Positions 34,743-43,276 of a stretch of DNA of 64,000 nt are shown piece after piece. This DNA is from Siphonobacter aquaeclarae (GTDB lineage Bacteria; Bacteroidota; Bacteroidia; Cytophagales; Spirosomataceae). The stretch's first letter is position 1, and each line of letters begins with the position of its first letter. The notes under the pieces were generated by a model. It did not search any database. It worked only from the letters and a program-made list of their open reading frames with translations, and was not told the DNA's origin. The translations under genes were made by a program, and so were the position numbers. Where the stretch lies: NCBI RefSeq assembly GCF_900103285.1, contig NZ_FNGS01000001.1:1-64000 (forward strand), read 5' to 3'.

Positions 34743-35163
34743 ACCAACCAATCCTTTCCAACGCTATCAAAAATAGTATTTTCCCAATATGCTCTTTCAT
34801 TTATCAGGTGATCTGAAAATAGTGCTTGGTATTCTCATCGGCATTCTTCTACATTTGCGACACAAGACTACTTTTTCTATAGATTTAATCATGTTTAGAA
34901 TGTCGTCTGCTCTGCTTCGTCCGAATGCCGCCTGTTCTGCTTCGCCCGCCTCCTTCGCCGGAATGGCGTGTTGTTGCTGACCGATTTCCCTTTTCTCTCC
35001 CGAACCTTCTCAACAAACACCTGTGAAACAGAAAGCGCCCGTTCGCTTTCTCATTTTATCTACTTGAACTATATATTCTATCGTTCAAATAGTGTTTAAT
35101 TGTCGAATGCATGGCATCCGACCGGAATGCTGCATGCTCAAATCATCCCAAATGAGGAAAAAA

Positions 35164-38100
35164 ATGAAGGAACGTATACGGTATCTGCTGTTGCTTTCTG
35201 CTGTATTTCTGACAGCCGCCGCCGGCGCCCAGACCAAGTTGAACGGGAAAGTCATCGACTCCCGCACCCGCCTCCCGATCGCGTACGCGTCGATTTCCCT
35301 CAAGGGAAGTACCAACGGCTCCGTGACGAAAGAAGACGGAAGTTTTGAAATTGTTACCTACAAAGCCCTGCCGGCGACGCTCATTGTACAAAACGTCGGG
35401 TATGAGCGGCGTGAAGTGGAAGTACGCGAACTGCCGGTGACCATCGAGCTGACCGAAACGTCGCAGGCCCTGCAGGAAGTAGTAGTTATCGGGTACGGAA
35501 CCCAGAAGAAAAGCGATATCACCGGATCGATCTCCACGCTGCCCGCCCAGGCGCTGAAACAGCCCATCAGCTCGTTTGACAGGGCATTACAGGGTGTCGT
35601 CGCAGGGGTACAGGTGACATCAGTGGCCGGCCAGCCCGGCGCGGCGGTTTCCATCCGTATCCGTGGCGGTAACTCCATCAACGGGTCGAACGAGCCGCTC
35701 TACGTCATCGACGGTTTTCCGGTATATAACAGCAACTCCGACGCCGATGCCGGCGTGACGACAGGACCGAATATCAACGCACTGTCGACCCTCAACCCCG
35801 CCGATATCGAATCCATCGATATCCTCAAAGATGCCTCGGCAACAGCTATTTACGGCTCTCGCGGCGCGAATGGCGTCGTCATTATCACGACGAAAAAAGG
35901 GAAAGCGGGGCAACACTCCTTTACCTATGACGGGTATTACGGGGTGCAGGATGTAGTCCGGACAATACCCCTGCTCAATGCACAGCAATGGGCCCTCCTC
36001 AAAAACGACGCACGCCTCGACTCCGGCAAGCAGCCGGCCTTTACCCAGACCCAGATCGACAGCCTCGGGCAACCGGGCGTTGGGACCGACTGGCAGCGGG
36101 CAGCCTTCCGGACGGCGCCTATCCAGAGCCACAACCTGAGTTTTACGGGAGGTGACGACAAAACCCGCTTCGCCGTTTCCGGCAATTATTTCAAACAGGA
36201 CGGCGTACTGGCCAATACAGATTTTGAGCGGTATTCCTTCCGTATCAACATGGACCGGACGTTCACCTCCAAATTCAAACTCGGTACCAATCTCACTGGC
36301 AGCAAAACGAAGGCGCAGGTAGCTCCGGCAGGCGTTGTCGGCAACCTGCTGCAAATGCCGCCCACTGTCCCGCTATACGACGCCACCGGCAGCTATACCC
36401 TCCGCAGCATCTACGATACGCCCCTCGGCAACCCCATCGCCACGCTCAACCGGCAGCTCAACGAAACCGTTTCCTATCGTGGTTTTGGTAATGCGTACGG
36501 CGAGTATCAACTGGCAGAAGGCCTGACCGCCAGGATTTCCGCGGGGATCGATGCGCTGGTGACGAAACAAAACCGATACCTGCCGTCTACCCTGTACGAA
36601 GGGGCGTCCTACAACGGACTTGGCTCAATCGGAACGAAATTCGCCATCGGCTGGCTCAACGAAAATACCCTCAGCTACCGCAAAAGCCTCGGTGCCAACC
36701 ACCAGCTCGACGCCGTCGTAGGGTACACCCAGCAAACTTCCACGACGGAAAATACGGTCGCTTCCGCCTCCAACTTTGTCACCGACGCCTTTCAGCACAA
36801 CAACCTCGGCGCCGGGACGACCCTCCAGACGCCCAGTTCAAATGCCTTCAGCTGGGCGCTGCAGTCCTTCCTGGGCCGGGTGAACTATACCTTCCGCAAC
36901 AAATACCATTTCACCGTATCCGCTCGTGCGGATGGTTCGTCCCGTCTCGGGAAAAATCATAAATGGGGATATTTTCCGTCTGCCGCATTTTCCTGGAATG
37001 TCAACCGCGAAGAGTTTATCAAAGCCCTGCCGCAGATCAGCAACCTGAAGTTCCGGGTCAGCGCCGGCGTCACCGGAAACCAGGAAATCACGCCGTATTC
37101 GTCGCTCGCCCAGGAAAGCTACTACTCCTACATCATCGGAAATACGCTGGTGGCAGGTTACGCTCCTTCGGGAGTAGCCAACCCGGATTTGAAGTGGGAG
37201 TCGACTTCGCAGTACGACGCGGGCATCGATCTCGGATTGCTCAAAAACCGGATCAGCATTACCCTGGATGCGTATTACAAAGTCACCAGGGATCTCCTCC
37301 TGAATGTACCGCTGCCCTATACCACCGGGTATTCCAGCGCCTTGCAGAACTTCGGAAAGGCTGAAAACAAGGGTATTGAGCTTTCGTTGAATACGGTCAA
37401 TTTCGAAGGAAAATTCAACTGGACAAGTGCTTTTGTCTTCTCCGCCAACCGGAACAAGGTACTCAGCCTCGGCCCGGGCGTGACGTCCATCATCTCCGAC
37501 CCGTCGCTTGCACGGGTAGGGGAGGCGCTGGGATCGTTTTACGTCTACAAAACGAATGGTATTTTTCAGTTGACGGATGACGTCGCCAGCCTGCCGCGCC
37601 TCAGCGCCAAAGACAAGGCCGGCAGCCAGCGGTATGTGGACGTCAACGGAGACGGAACCATTACCCAGGCCAATGACCGGGTGATCGTCGGCAATGCCCA
37701 GCCGAAGTTCATCGTCGGGTTGACAAACACATTCAACTATAAAAACTTCGACCTGACCTTCCTCTTCCAGGGACAATACGGTAACAAGGTCTACAACGTC
37801 AACAAAGCCAACCTGGAGCTCGGAACAGGATACATCGGCGCGTCGACGACGATGCTCGACCGTTGGACGCCGACCAACCCGAGCAATACCATCCACCGCG
37901 CGATTGAAGAACCTGCGATCGTCATCTCGGACCGCTTCATCGAAGACGGGTCTTACCTCCGTCTGAAGAACATCAGCCTGGGGTACTCGCTGCCGTCGAG
38001 CCTGACTTCCCTCCTGAAAGTCAAGCAGGTACGCTTCTATGTTTCGGGGCAAAACCTGGCTACCTGGACCAACTACACCGGCTATGATCCGGAGGTAAGT

Positions 38101-38193
38101 TCCAACGGGCAAAGCTCCCTGACGCCGGGCGTCGACAATGCAGTCTATCCCAACAGCAAAACCGTACTCGGCGGATTAACCGTCACATTCTGA
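35164..38193 (+). CDS. SusC/RagA-family TonB-linked transporter (sulfatase locus)
   Basis: A SusC-like transporter of 1009 residues from the chosen start. ATG 35164 is preceded by GAGGAAAAAA, a good ribosome-binding site, and opens a clean signal peptide ending in AAAGAQ; the longer frame adds cysteine-rich non-signal residues. It has the carboxypeptidase-regulatory-like domain (LNGKVIDSRTRLPIAYASI) and no STN domain. The plug follows LQEVVVIGYGTQKKSDITG and contains LYVIDGFPVYN and ATAIYGSRGANGVVIITTKK; the barrel ends in GGLTVTF. It leads the sulfatase operon, so it presumably imports a sulfated compound or its fragments. Confidence 0.95.
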   Translation: MKERIRYLLLLSAVFLTAAAGAQTKLNGKVIDSRTRLPIAYASISLKGSTNGSVTKEDGSFEIVTYKALPATLIVQNVGYERREVEVRELPVTIELTETSQALQEVVVIGYGTQKKSDITGSISTLPAQALKQPISSFDRALQGVVAGVQVTSVAGQPGAAVSIRIRGGNSINGSNEPLYVIDGFPVYNSNSDADAGVTTGPNINALSTLNPADIESIDILKDASATAIYGSRGANGVVIITTKKGKAGQHSFTYDGYYGVQDVVRTIPLLNAQQWALLKNDARLDSGKQPAFTQTQIDSLGQPGVGTDWQRAAFRTAPIQSHNLSFTGGDDKTRFAVSGNYFKQDGVLANTDFERYSFRINMDRTFTSKFKLGTNLTGSKTKAQVAPAGVVGNLLQMPPTVPLYDATGSYTLRSIYDTPLGNPIATLNRQLNETVSYRGFGNAYGEYQLAEGLTARISAGIDALVTKQNRYLPSTLYEGASYNGLGSIGTKFAIGWLNENTLSYRKSLGANHQLDAVVGYTQQTSTTENTVASASNFVTDAFQHNNLGAGTTLQTPSSNAFSWALQSFLGRVNYTFRNKYHFTVSARADGSSRLGKNHKWGYFPSAAFSWNVNREEFIKALPQISNLKFRVSAGVTGNQEITPYSSLAQESYYSYIIGNTLVAGYAPSGVANPDLKWESTSQYDAGIDLGLLKNRISITLDAYYKVTRDLLLNVPLPYTTGYSSALQNFGKAENKGIELSLNTVNFEGKFNWTSAFVFSANRNKVLSLGPGVTSIISDPSLARVGEALGSFYVYKTNGIFQLTDDVASLPRLSAKDKAGSQRYVDVNGDGTITQANDRVIVGNAQPKFIVGLTNTFNYKNFDLTFLFQGQYGNKVYNVNKANLELGTGYIGASTTMLDRWTPTNPSNTIHRAIEEPAIVISDRFIEDGSYLRLKNISLGYSLPSSLTSLLKVKQVRFYVSGQNLATWTNYTGYDPEVSSNGQSSLTPGVDNAVYPNSKTVLGGLTVTF

Positions 38194-38202
38194 GGAATTT
38201 CC

Positions 38203-39624
38203 ATGAAAAAAATACTCCCGATACTGGCCCTGCTCGCGGTGGGAACTTCCTGCACGACGCTCGACGAAACCCCGAAATCCTTCGTTTCGGAGGAGCAGTT
38301 TTTCCAGACCCAGGCGGATGCCGTCGCTGCGGTTAACGCCATTTATTATTGCCTCAACTATTCCGGTCAGACGCCGTACAACGTCCTGTTTTCGACGGGT
38401 ATGGACATGATGAGCGACGACGTCCAGCCCGGGCCGGGCGCCACCAACGCCGACGTCCGCTCCCAGGCCATTCTCTCGCATTCGTCGACCGGCCTGCGGA
38501 TTTACCAGATCTGGCAGCAACATTATACCGCGATCAACCGGGCCAACATCGCCGTCGACCGTATTCCTTCCGTCGCCTTCGACGAAACCCTGAAAAAGCG
38601 GCTGATTCTGGAGGCGAAGTTTCTCCGGGGACTATTCTACTTCAACCTGGTACGGCTGTATGGCGATGTGCCGCTGGTGCTGCACCAGACGAAATCCCTG
38701 AATCCGGAGGATATCTATGTGGCACGGACTTCGACCGACGAAGTATATAAACAAATCGTTTCCGATCTGACTGAGGCAGAGGGATTACCAACGTCGTACA
38801 GTGCGACAGACGTAGGTCGTGCGACAGCCGGCGCTGCCAAATCCCTCCTTGCCAAGGTATACCTGACCCGTTCGGACTGGGACAACGCCGCCAAAAAGGC
38901 GGAAGAAGTCATCAACGGGCCATATGGTTACGACCTTTTCGCCAACTATGCCGACGTCTTCAACGTCGCCACCAAAAACGGAAAGGAGCATATCTTCTCC
39001 GCTCAGTTCAAAGGCAATACCAACTCGCACGGCAACAGCCAGGCGCTGCGGGAGGCGCCGACGGGTATCACCGGTGTCAACGGCAACTACGCCGAGCAAC
39101 CGGGAAACGGTGTATACCAGCTTTTTAGCGGAAAAGACAAGCGCCGGGATGTAACGTTCATCACGTCGATCACGAGCCCGACGACAGGCAAGACGACCGT
39201 CATAGATCCCCACTTCCACAAATACTGGGACAATTCGGTACCGGGTAACCTGACGGAATCGAGTGCCAATGTGCCCATTCTCCGGTTTTCCGACGTTCTG
39301 CTGATGCATGCGGAGGCGCTCAACGAAAAGAGCGGTCCGACGACAGACGCCTACAAATCCTACAACCGCGTACGTGTACGCGCCGGGCTGGATGCATTGT
39401 CGGGGTTGTCGAAAGAGCAGTTCCGGGATTCAGTCTACCTCGACCGGCGCAAGGAGCTCGTCTTCGAATACTCCCGCTGGTTTGACCTCATCCGGACCAA
39501 ACGCATGGTCTCCGCCCTTCAGAAAATCGGCAAAACCAACGCGTCCGAAAAACATTACCTCTATCCAATTCCCCAGTACGAAATCGACAATAACCCGAAG
39601 ATGAAGCAGAATCCGGGATGGTGA
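38203..39624 (+). CDS. SusD/RagB-family outer-membrane lipoprotein (sulfatase locus)
   Basis: A 473-residue SusD homologue beginning 9 bases after the SusC stop. Its lipoprotein signal ends in AVGTSC (cysteine at residue 17). Typical blocks are EAKFLRGLFYFNLVRLYGDV, LDRRKELVFEYSRWFDLIR and the C-terminal HYLYPIPQYEIDNNPKMKQN. It is shorter than the other two SusD proteins in the window. Its stop is followed within 8 bases by heptad repeat element B, which separates it from the first sulfatase. Confidence 0.94.
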   Translation: MKKILPILALLAVGTSCTTLDETPKSFVSEEQFFQTQADAVAAVNAIYYCLNYSGQTPYNVLFSTGMDMMSDDVQPGPGATNADVRSQAILSHSSTGLRIYQIWQQHYTAINRANIAVDRIPSVAFDETLKKRLILEAKFLRGLFYFNLVRLYGDVPLVLHQTKSLNPEDIYVARTSTDEVYKQIVSDLTEAEGLPTSYSATDVGRATAGAAKSLLAKVYLTRSDWDNAAKKAEEVINGPYGYDLFANYADVFNVATKNGKEHIFSAQFKGNTNSHGNSQALREAPTGITGVNGNYAEQPGNGVYQLFSGKDKRRDVTFITSITSPTTGKTTVIDPHFHKYWDNSVPGNLTESSANVPILRFSDVLLMHAEALNEKSGPTTDAYKSYNRVRVRAGLDALSGLSKEQFRDSVYLDRRKELVFEYSRWFDLIRTKRMVSALQKIGKTNASEKHYLYPIPQYEIDNNPKMKQNPGW

Positions 39625-39631
39625 GAAACGG

Positions 39632-39703
39632 GTTTTCTGTTTGCGGTTTTCTGTTTTCGGTTGGGCATCCCTGACTGAAAACAGAAAACCGCAAACTGAA
39701 AAC
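39632..39703. repeat. Inverted-repeat element B with heptad arms
   Basis: Four heptads GTTTNNN (39632-39659; TCT, GCG, TCT, TCG) are followed by a short centre containing GGGCATCCC and then four heptads NNNAAAC (39676-39703). The two arms pair at 28 of 30 positions (39631-39660 with 39675-39704). It lies between the SusD stop and the first sulfatase start and could form a very stable RNA hairpin inside the operon mRNA. Confidence 0.85.
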
Positions 39704-39718
39704 CAAAACCTGACTCCA

Positions 39719-41983
39719 ATGCAAGCACGATATACATTACCTCTCCTCACCCTCCTCGCTCTGCCGGCAGCAGCGCAGCACGATCCCGTGCAGAAGTATG
39801 AAGGGAAAATCGGTCGTACTGTTGCCGAAACCCGGCAATGGTGGCCGCAACGTACCCGGGCGCAGAAAGGCGCCCCCAATGTGGTCTGGATTTTGCTGGA
39901 CGACGTCGGTTACGGCGCAATCAGCACCTTCGGCGGCCTCATCCGCACCCCGACGCTCGACAGCCTCGCCAACCAGGGACTGCGGTATACCAATTTCCAT
40001 ACCACCGCCATCTGCTCGCCCACGCGGGCAGCCCTGCTGACGGGGCGGAACTCGCATTCCGTCCACATGGGCCTCTTTCCGAATACGGCCATCGGCACGC
40101 CGGGATATGACGGATACATGCCCTTCGAGAAGGCTACAGCAGCGGAAATTCTCCGGGAAAACGGATATAATACGTATGCCGTCGGCAAATGGCACCTCAC
40201 GCCGCCGTCTGACCAGACAGCCGCCGGGCCGTTTAACCGCTGGCCGACCGGCCGCGGTTTCGACCACTACTACGGTTTCCTGGGCGGTGCGACCGACCAG
40301 TGGCACCCCCTTCTCTGGGAAGATACCCGGAAGGTGGAGCCGGAAGCGGACGGCCGTCATTTTACCACGCGGATTACGGACAAGGCCATTTCCTATATCG
40401 CCGAACAAAAGGCGGTATCCGCCGAAAAGCCCTTCTTTCTGTATTATGCCACCGGCGCGGGGCACTCGCCTCACCACGTCGCGAAAGAATGGACTGAGCC
40501 CTATAAAGGACTCTTCGACGGGGGCTGGGACGCCTACCGCGAAAAGGTACTGGCCCGCCAGATCAGCCTGGGCGTCGTGCCGAAGGGAACGACCCTGCCG
40601 CCCCGTAACCCGGGCATCAAAGCCTGGGATAGCCTTCCGGCGGATGAGAAAAAATTGTACGCCCGTTTCATGGAAAACTACGCAGGTTTCCTGACGCATA
40701 CCGACTATGAAATCGGTCGCCTGGTACAGTACCTCCACAAAATCGGACAGCTCGATAATACGCTGATTTTCATATCAGTAGGAGATAATGGTGCGAGTAA
40801 GGAAGGCACGTTTGTCGGGATCGTCAACGGCAATACGCCCGGTCAATCCGAAGAGGAGCGCCTTCGCCGCAACATCGAAAACATCGACCTGATCGGGACG
40901 GAAGCCTCGCAACCCAACTACCCCCTGGGCTGGGCCATGGCGGCCAATACGCCCTTCCGCTACTGGAAGCAGGACGCCAACTCGGAAGGCGGAACGCACA
41001 ATCCCCTGATTGTTTTCTATCCGAAAGGTATTCAGGAAAAAGGCGGTATCCGGACGCAATACAGCCATATCATCGATGTATTGCCGACGACGCTTGAACT
41101 AACCGGCGCGAAGGTACCCTCCCTCCTCAATGGCTATCCGCAGGAACGTATCGAAGGTACCAGCCTGGCCTACAGCCTGAACAACACCGCGCTCGCTTCC
41201 CGTCATACCGTTCAGCACTATGAAATCCGGGGATCCCGCTCGATTTACAAAGACGGCTGGAAGGCCGGTACCCTGCACAAATCCGGCGACGATTTCGCCG
41301 GCGACAAATGGGAGCTGTACCACCTGTCGGAAGACTTCAACGAGCTGCACGACCTCGCTTCACAGCATCCCGACAAGCTCAAAGAGCTCCGGGAACTATT
41401 TGACAGTGAGGCGGATAAGTACAATATCTATCCGCTGAAAGACGGCTCCGAAAAAGACCTCGACTTCTCGCACCTCTACCAGCGGGACGGCGCGACGCGC
41501 ACCGTATTGTACCCCGAAGCGCCTCAGGTATTCGGCATCGCCAGTCCGCTGCCTGTACATAAATCCTACACCATCACGGCTGAAACGGAGCTGAGCAAGG
41601 GAACGCAGGGCGTCATCCTGGCGGTAGGCGGTCGTTTCAATGGCTTAAGTCTCTTCGTGCAGGACGGAAAGCTCCAGGTAGCCCACGCCACCGGGCAGAA
41701 GAAGTACCTGCTGGCGTCGGCGAGGCCGGTGCAACCCGGTAAGGCGACGGTTCGGCTTGTCGTCAACTACCAGAATGCGAAAGGCCCGGAAGATCCTGCC
41801 GGTACGCAGCAGTTGTTTGTCAACGACGTCAAAGTCGCCGAAGGCCCCATCGTCAAAGCGCAGGCCGCGATCCGGAGCACCGACGAAATCAACGTCGGCC
41901 GCGACCTCGTCACCCAGGTCTCCGACCGGTACAAGGGCCCGTTCCCGTTTACGGGGAAGATTGAGAGAATCGTAATCGAGTGA
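39719..41983 (+). CDS. Arylsulfatase 1 (AtsA/AtsD-like, with C-terminal beta-sandwich)
   Basis: A 754-residue S1-type sulfatase hydrolysing a sulfate ester. The start at 39719 opens a signal peptide (LLTLLALPAAAQ); an upstream ATG lies inside repeat B. The metal-binding WILLDDVGYG and the formylglycine motif CSPTRAALLTGRN (Cys type) are intact, with KWHLTPPSDQ, RGFDHYYGFLGGATDQW and GDNGASKEG. After about residue 580 a LamG/concanavalin-like domain follows (NGLSLFVQDGKLQVAHATG). The substrate is unknown. It is a close paralogue of the sulfatase at 43273, and the two flank the hydroxylase and two small membrane-protein genes. Confidence 0.93.
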   Translation: MQARYTLPLLTLLALPAAAQHDPVQKYEGKIGRTVAETRQWWPQRTRAQKGAPNVVWILLDDVGYGAISTFGGLIRTPTLDSLANQGLRYTNFHTTAICSPTRAALLTGRNSHSVHMGLFPNTAIGTPGYDGYMPFEKATAAEILRENGYNTYAVGKWHLTPPSDQTAAGPFNRWPTGRGFDHYYGFLGGATDQWHPLLWEDTRKVEPEADGRHFTTRITDKAISYIAEQKAVSAEKPFFLYYATGAGHSPHHVAKEWTEPYKGLFDGGWDAYREKVLARQISLGVVPKGTTLPPRNPGIKAWDSLPADEKKLYARFMENYAGFLTHTDYEIGRLVQYLHKIGQLDNTLIFISVGDNGASKEGTFVGIVNGNTPGQSEEERLRRNIENIDLIGTEASQPNYPLGWAMAANTPFRYWKQDANSEGGTHNPLIVFYPKGIQEKGGIRTQYSHIIDVLPTTLELTGAKVPSLLNGYPQERIEGTSLAYSLNNTALASRHTVQHYEIRGSRSIYKDGWKAGTLHKSGDDFAGDKWELYHLSEDFNELHDLASQHPDKLKELRELFDSEADKYNIYPLKDGSEKDLDFSHLYQRDGATRTVLYPEAPQVFGIASPLPVHKSYTITAETELSKGTQGVILAVGGRFNGLSLFVQDGKLQVAHATGQKKYLLASARPVQPGKATVRLVVNYQNAKGPEDPAGTQQLFVNDVKVAEGPIVKAQAAIRSTDEINVGRDLVTQVSDRYKGPFPFTGKIERIVIE

Positions 41984-42067
41984 GTTTGGAGTTTAGGGTT
42001 TGGAGTTTAGGGTTGAACGAATCCAACCTAACCCCAAATCCTAAACTCCAAACCCTAAACTCCAAAC
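41984..42067. repeat. Inverted-repeat element C with heptad arms
   Basis: Four heptads GTTTNNN (41984-42011; GGA, AGG, GGA, AGG) begin directly after the sulfatase stop codon. A short centre and then five heptads NNNAAAY follow (42033-42067; CCT and TCC alternating, with CCCAAAT first). The arms pair almost perfectly over about 28 bases. It lies between sulfatase 1 and the first small membrane-protein gene. Confidence 0.85.
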
Positions 42068-42076
42068 CCCAATCAA

Positions 42077-42202
42077 ATGACCACCTCCGACCTCTCCCTC
42101 CTCACCAAAAAAATCGCTGTGGGGCTTGTTCTGCTGCTCGTGTCCGTGCTGATCATTTTCGGCGGGCTATGGGCCACACAATACCTGCTTTGGGAAAACT
42201 AA
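42077..42202 (+). CDS. Small single-pass membrane protein, 41 residues
   Basis: ATG at 42077 opens a 41-codon frame whose middle is a clear membrane segment (KIAVGLVLLLVSVLIIFGG), with a polar N-terminus and a short aromatic C-terminus (TQYLLWEN). It lies just after repeat C and 12 bases before another small membrane-protein gene. I do not recognise a family. The uninterrupted hydrophobic span and tight spacing favour a real gene over chance; no clear ribosome-binding site is visible. Confidence 0.6.
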   Translation: MTTSDLSLLTKKIAVGLVLLLVSVLIIFGGLWATQYLLWEN

Positions 42203-42214
42203 ACACCTGCCGCT

Positions 42215-42370
42215 ATGAAAATGGAACCCCGGGTGGCCCGGCGGATTTTCCGGAATGCCCTCCTCAGCCTGCTGCTGTATGCGCTGCCGGTGCTGCTCAT
42301 GTTCGCGACGTTTTACGTCACCGGCGAGCGCCCCTGGCGACAGGCAGCAAAAACACACCAATCCCGCTAA
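42215..42370 (+). CDS. Small single-pass membrane protein, 51 residues
   Basis: ATG at 42215 opens a 51-codon frame with a basic N-terminus (EPRVARRIFRN), one hydrophobic span (ALLSLLLYALPVLLMFATFY) and a basic C-terminus. It ends 3 bases before the hydroxylase gene. No family is recognised. With its 41-residue neighbour it may be an accessory subunit of the membrane-bound hydroxylase, a proposal based only on position and topology. Confidence 0.6.
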   Translation: MKMEPRVARRIFRNALLSLLLYALPVLLMFATFYVTGERPWRQAAKTHQSR

Positions 42371-42373
42371 ACC

Positions 42374-43276
42374 ATGATCATGTTCTTCGAAGCCCTCTTC
42401 AAAAACCTGAGTACCTGGGGATTACCCACGCTGGTACTCCTGCTTGGTCTGGTGGAGTTTTCCCTCGGCCTGTACAAGAAACACTGGAACCGGAACGAGA
42501 TTCTTCTCGATATAGCCTGCTTCACGATTCCGAAGCTCGTCGTCCGCCCGCTCGTCGCCTATTTCGGGCTGAAAGTACTGCCGCTGGTTTTTCCGGGGTA
42601 TAAAGACGCGTTTGAGTGGGTACCGTTCTGGTGGGGATTTCTGATCCTCTGCGTGGCCGACGACCTGACGCAATACTGGTACCACCGCCTGCACCACGAA
42701 ATACCCTTTCTCTGGCGGTTTCACCGGACGCACCATTCGGCGCCGTACATGGGTATGTCGATGGCCAGCCGGCAGAATATCATTTACACGCTGTTCTTTT
42801 CGCAGACCTATGTGACGACGACCCTTGTATACCTGGGGTTGGGCTATCCGGCGCTGTTTGTGAAGGGTATCAAATCGATCATTACCACGCTCGCCCACTC
42901 CAGTATTCCCTGGGATAAACCTTTGTACGAACGGCGCTGGCTGCACCCGGTAGCCTGGGTACTGGAACGTCTGATTTCCACGCCGGCAACGCACCACGCG
43001 CACCATGCTGATACGTCGGACGACGGCGTCGGCTACTACAAAGGCAACTTCGGCAATATGTTCTTTTTGTGGGATATCCTTTTCGGAACCGGACTGATCA
43101 CGCGGCAGTACCCCGCTTCGTATGGTATCAAGTCGTATCAGCAGGAAGAATGGTACGCCCAGTTTCTCTGGCCCATTCTCAAATCCCGGAAAGAAGGCAG
43201 CGAACTGGCACCCAACGGGCCGATGGTTCAGGAAGACGAGCCCGCCCTTCTCCCATCAACCCCGCAACCGGCATGA
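42374..43276 (+). CDS. Fatty-acid-hydroxylase / sterol-desaturase superfamily membrane enzyme
   Basis: A 300-residue integral membrane protein with four or more hydrophobic helices. It has the histidine clusters of the di-iron hydroxylase superfamily: HRLHHE, FHRTHHS and the C-terminal TPATHHAHHA. Members hydroxylate or desaturate lipids or isoprenoid-like molecules using molecular oxygen. The length is standard. Its place between two paralogous arylsulfatases, overlapping the second by ATGA, is unexpected for a polysaccharide locus. It could mean that the sulfated substrate is lipid-like, or that the enzyme modifies the cell's own lipids when the locus is induced. Both are inference. Confidence 0.88.
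   Translation: MIMFFEALFKNLSTWGLPTLVLLLGLVEFSLGLYKKHWNRNEILLDIACFTIPKLVVRPLVAYFGLKVLPLVFPGYKDAFEWVPFWWGFLILCVADDLTQYWYHRLHHEIPFLWRFHRTHHSAPYMGMSMASRQNIIYTLFFSQTYVTTTLVYLGLGYPALFVKGIKSIITTLAHSSIPWDKPLYERRWLHPVAWVLERLISTPATHHAHHADTSDDGVGYYKGNFGNMFFLWDILFGTGLITRQYPASYGIKSYQQEEWYAQFLWPILKSRKEGSELAPNGPMVQEDEPALLPSTPQPA

Noticed and set aside
34585-34800. Hydrophobic 71-codon minus-strand frame that looks like a membrane protein
   Set aside because: Its hydrophobic, Phe/Ser/Val-rich stretch is produced by translating the heptad repeat and its flanks, not by conserved coding sequence.
36838-38112. Long antisense open frames opposite SusC, GH95 and sulfatase genes (for example 424 codons here, 401 at 43834-45039, 381 at 48988-50133, 302 at 13791-14699)
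   Set aside because: They lie fully opposite well-supported genes, have no family motifs or coherent hydrophobic pattern, and are explained by codon bias of GC-rich genes.
41984-42067. Plant-telomere-like repeat contamination (GTTTAGG units)
   Set aside because: The units alternate with GTTTGGA, occur as an inverted pair of a few copies, and share the heptad rule with two neighbouring elements in bacterial sequence.
43069-43272. Longer N-terminus for arylsulfatase 2
   Set aside because: It overlaps the hydroxylase gene in another frame, is arginine/proline-rich, and would bury the signal peptide that starts at 43273.
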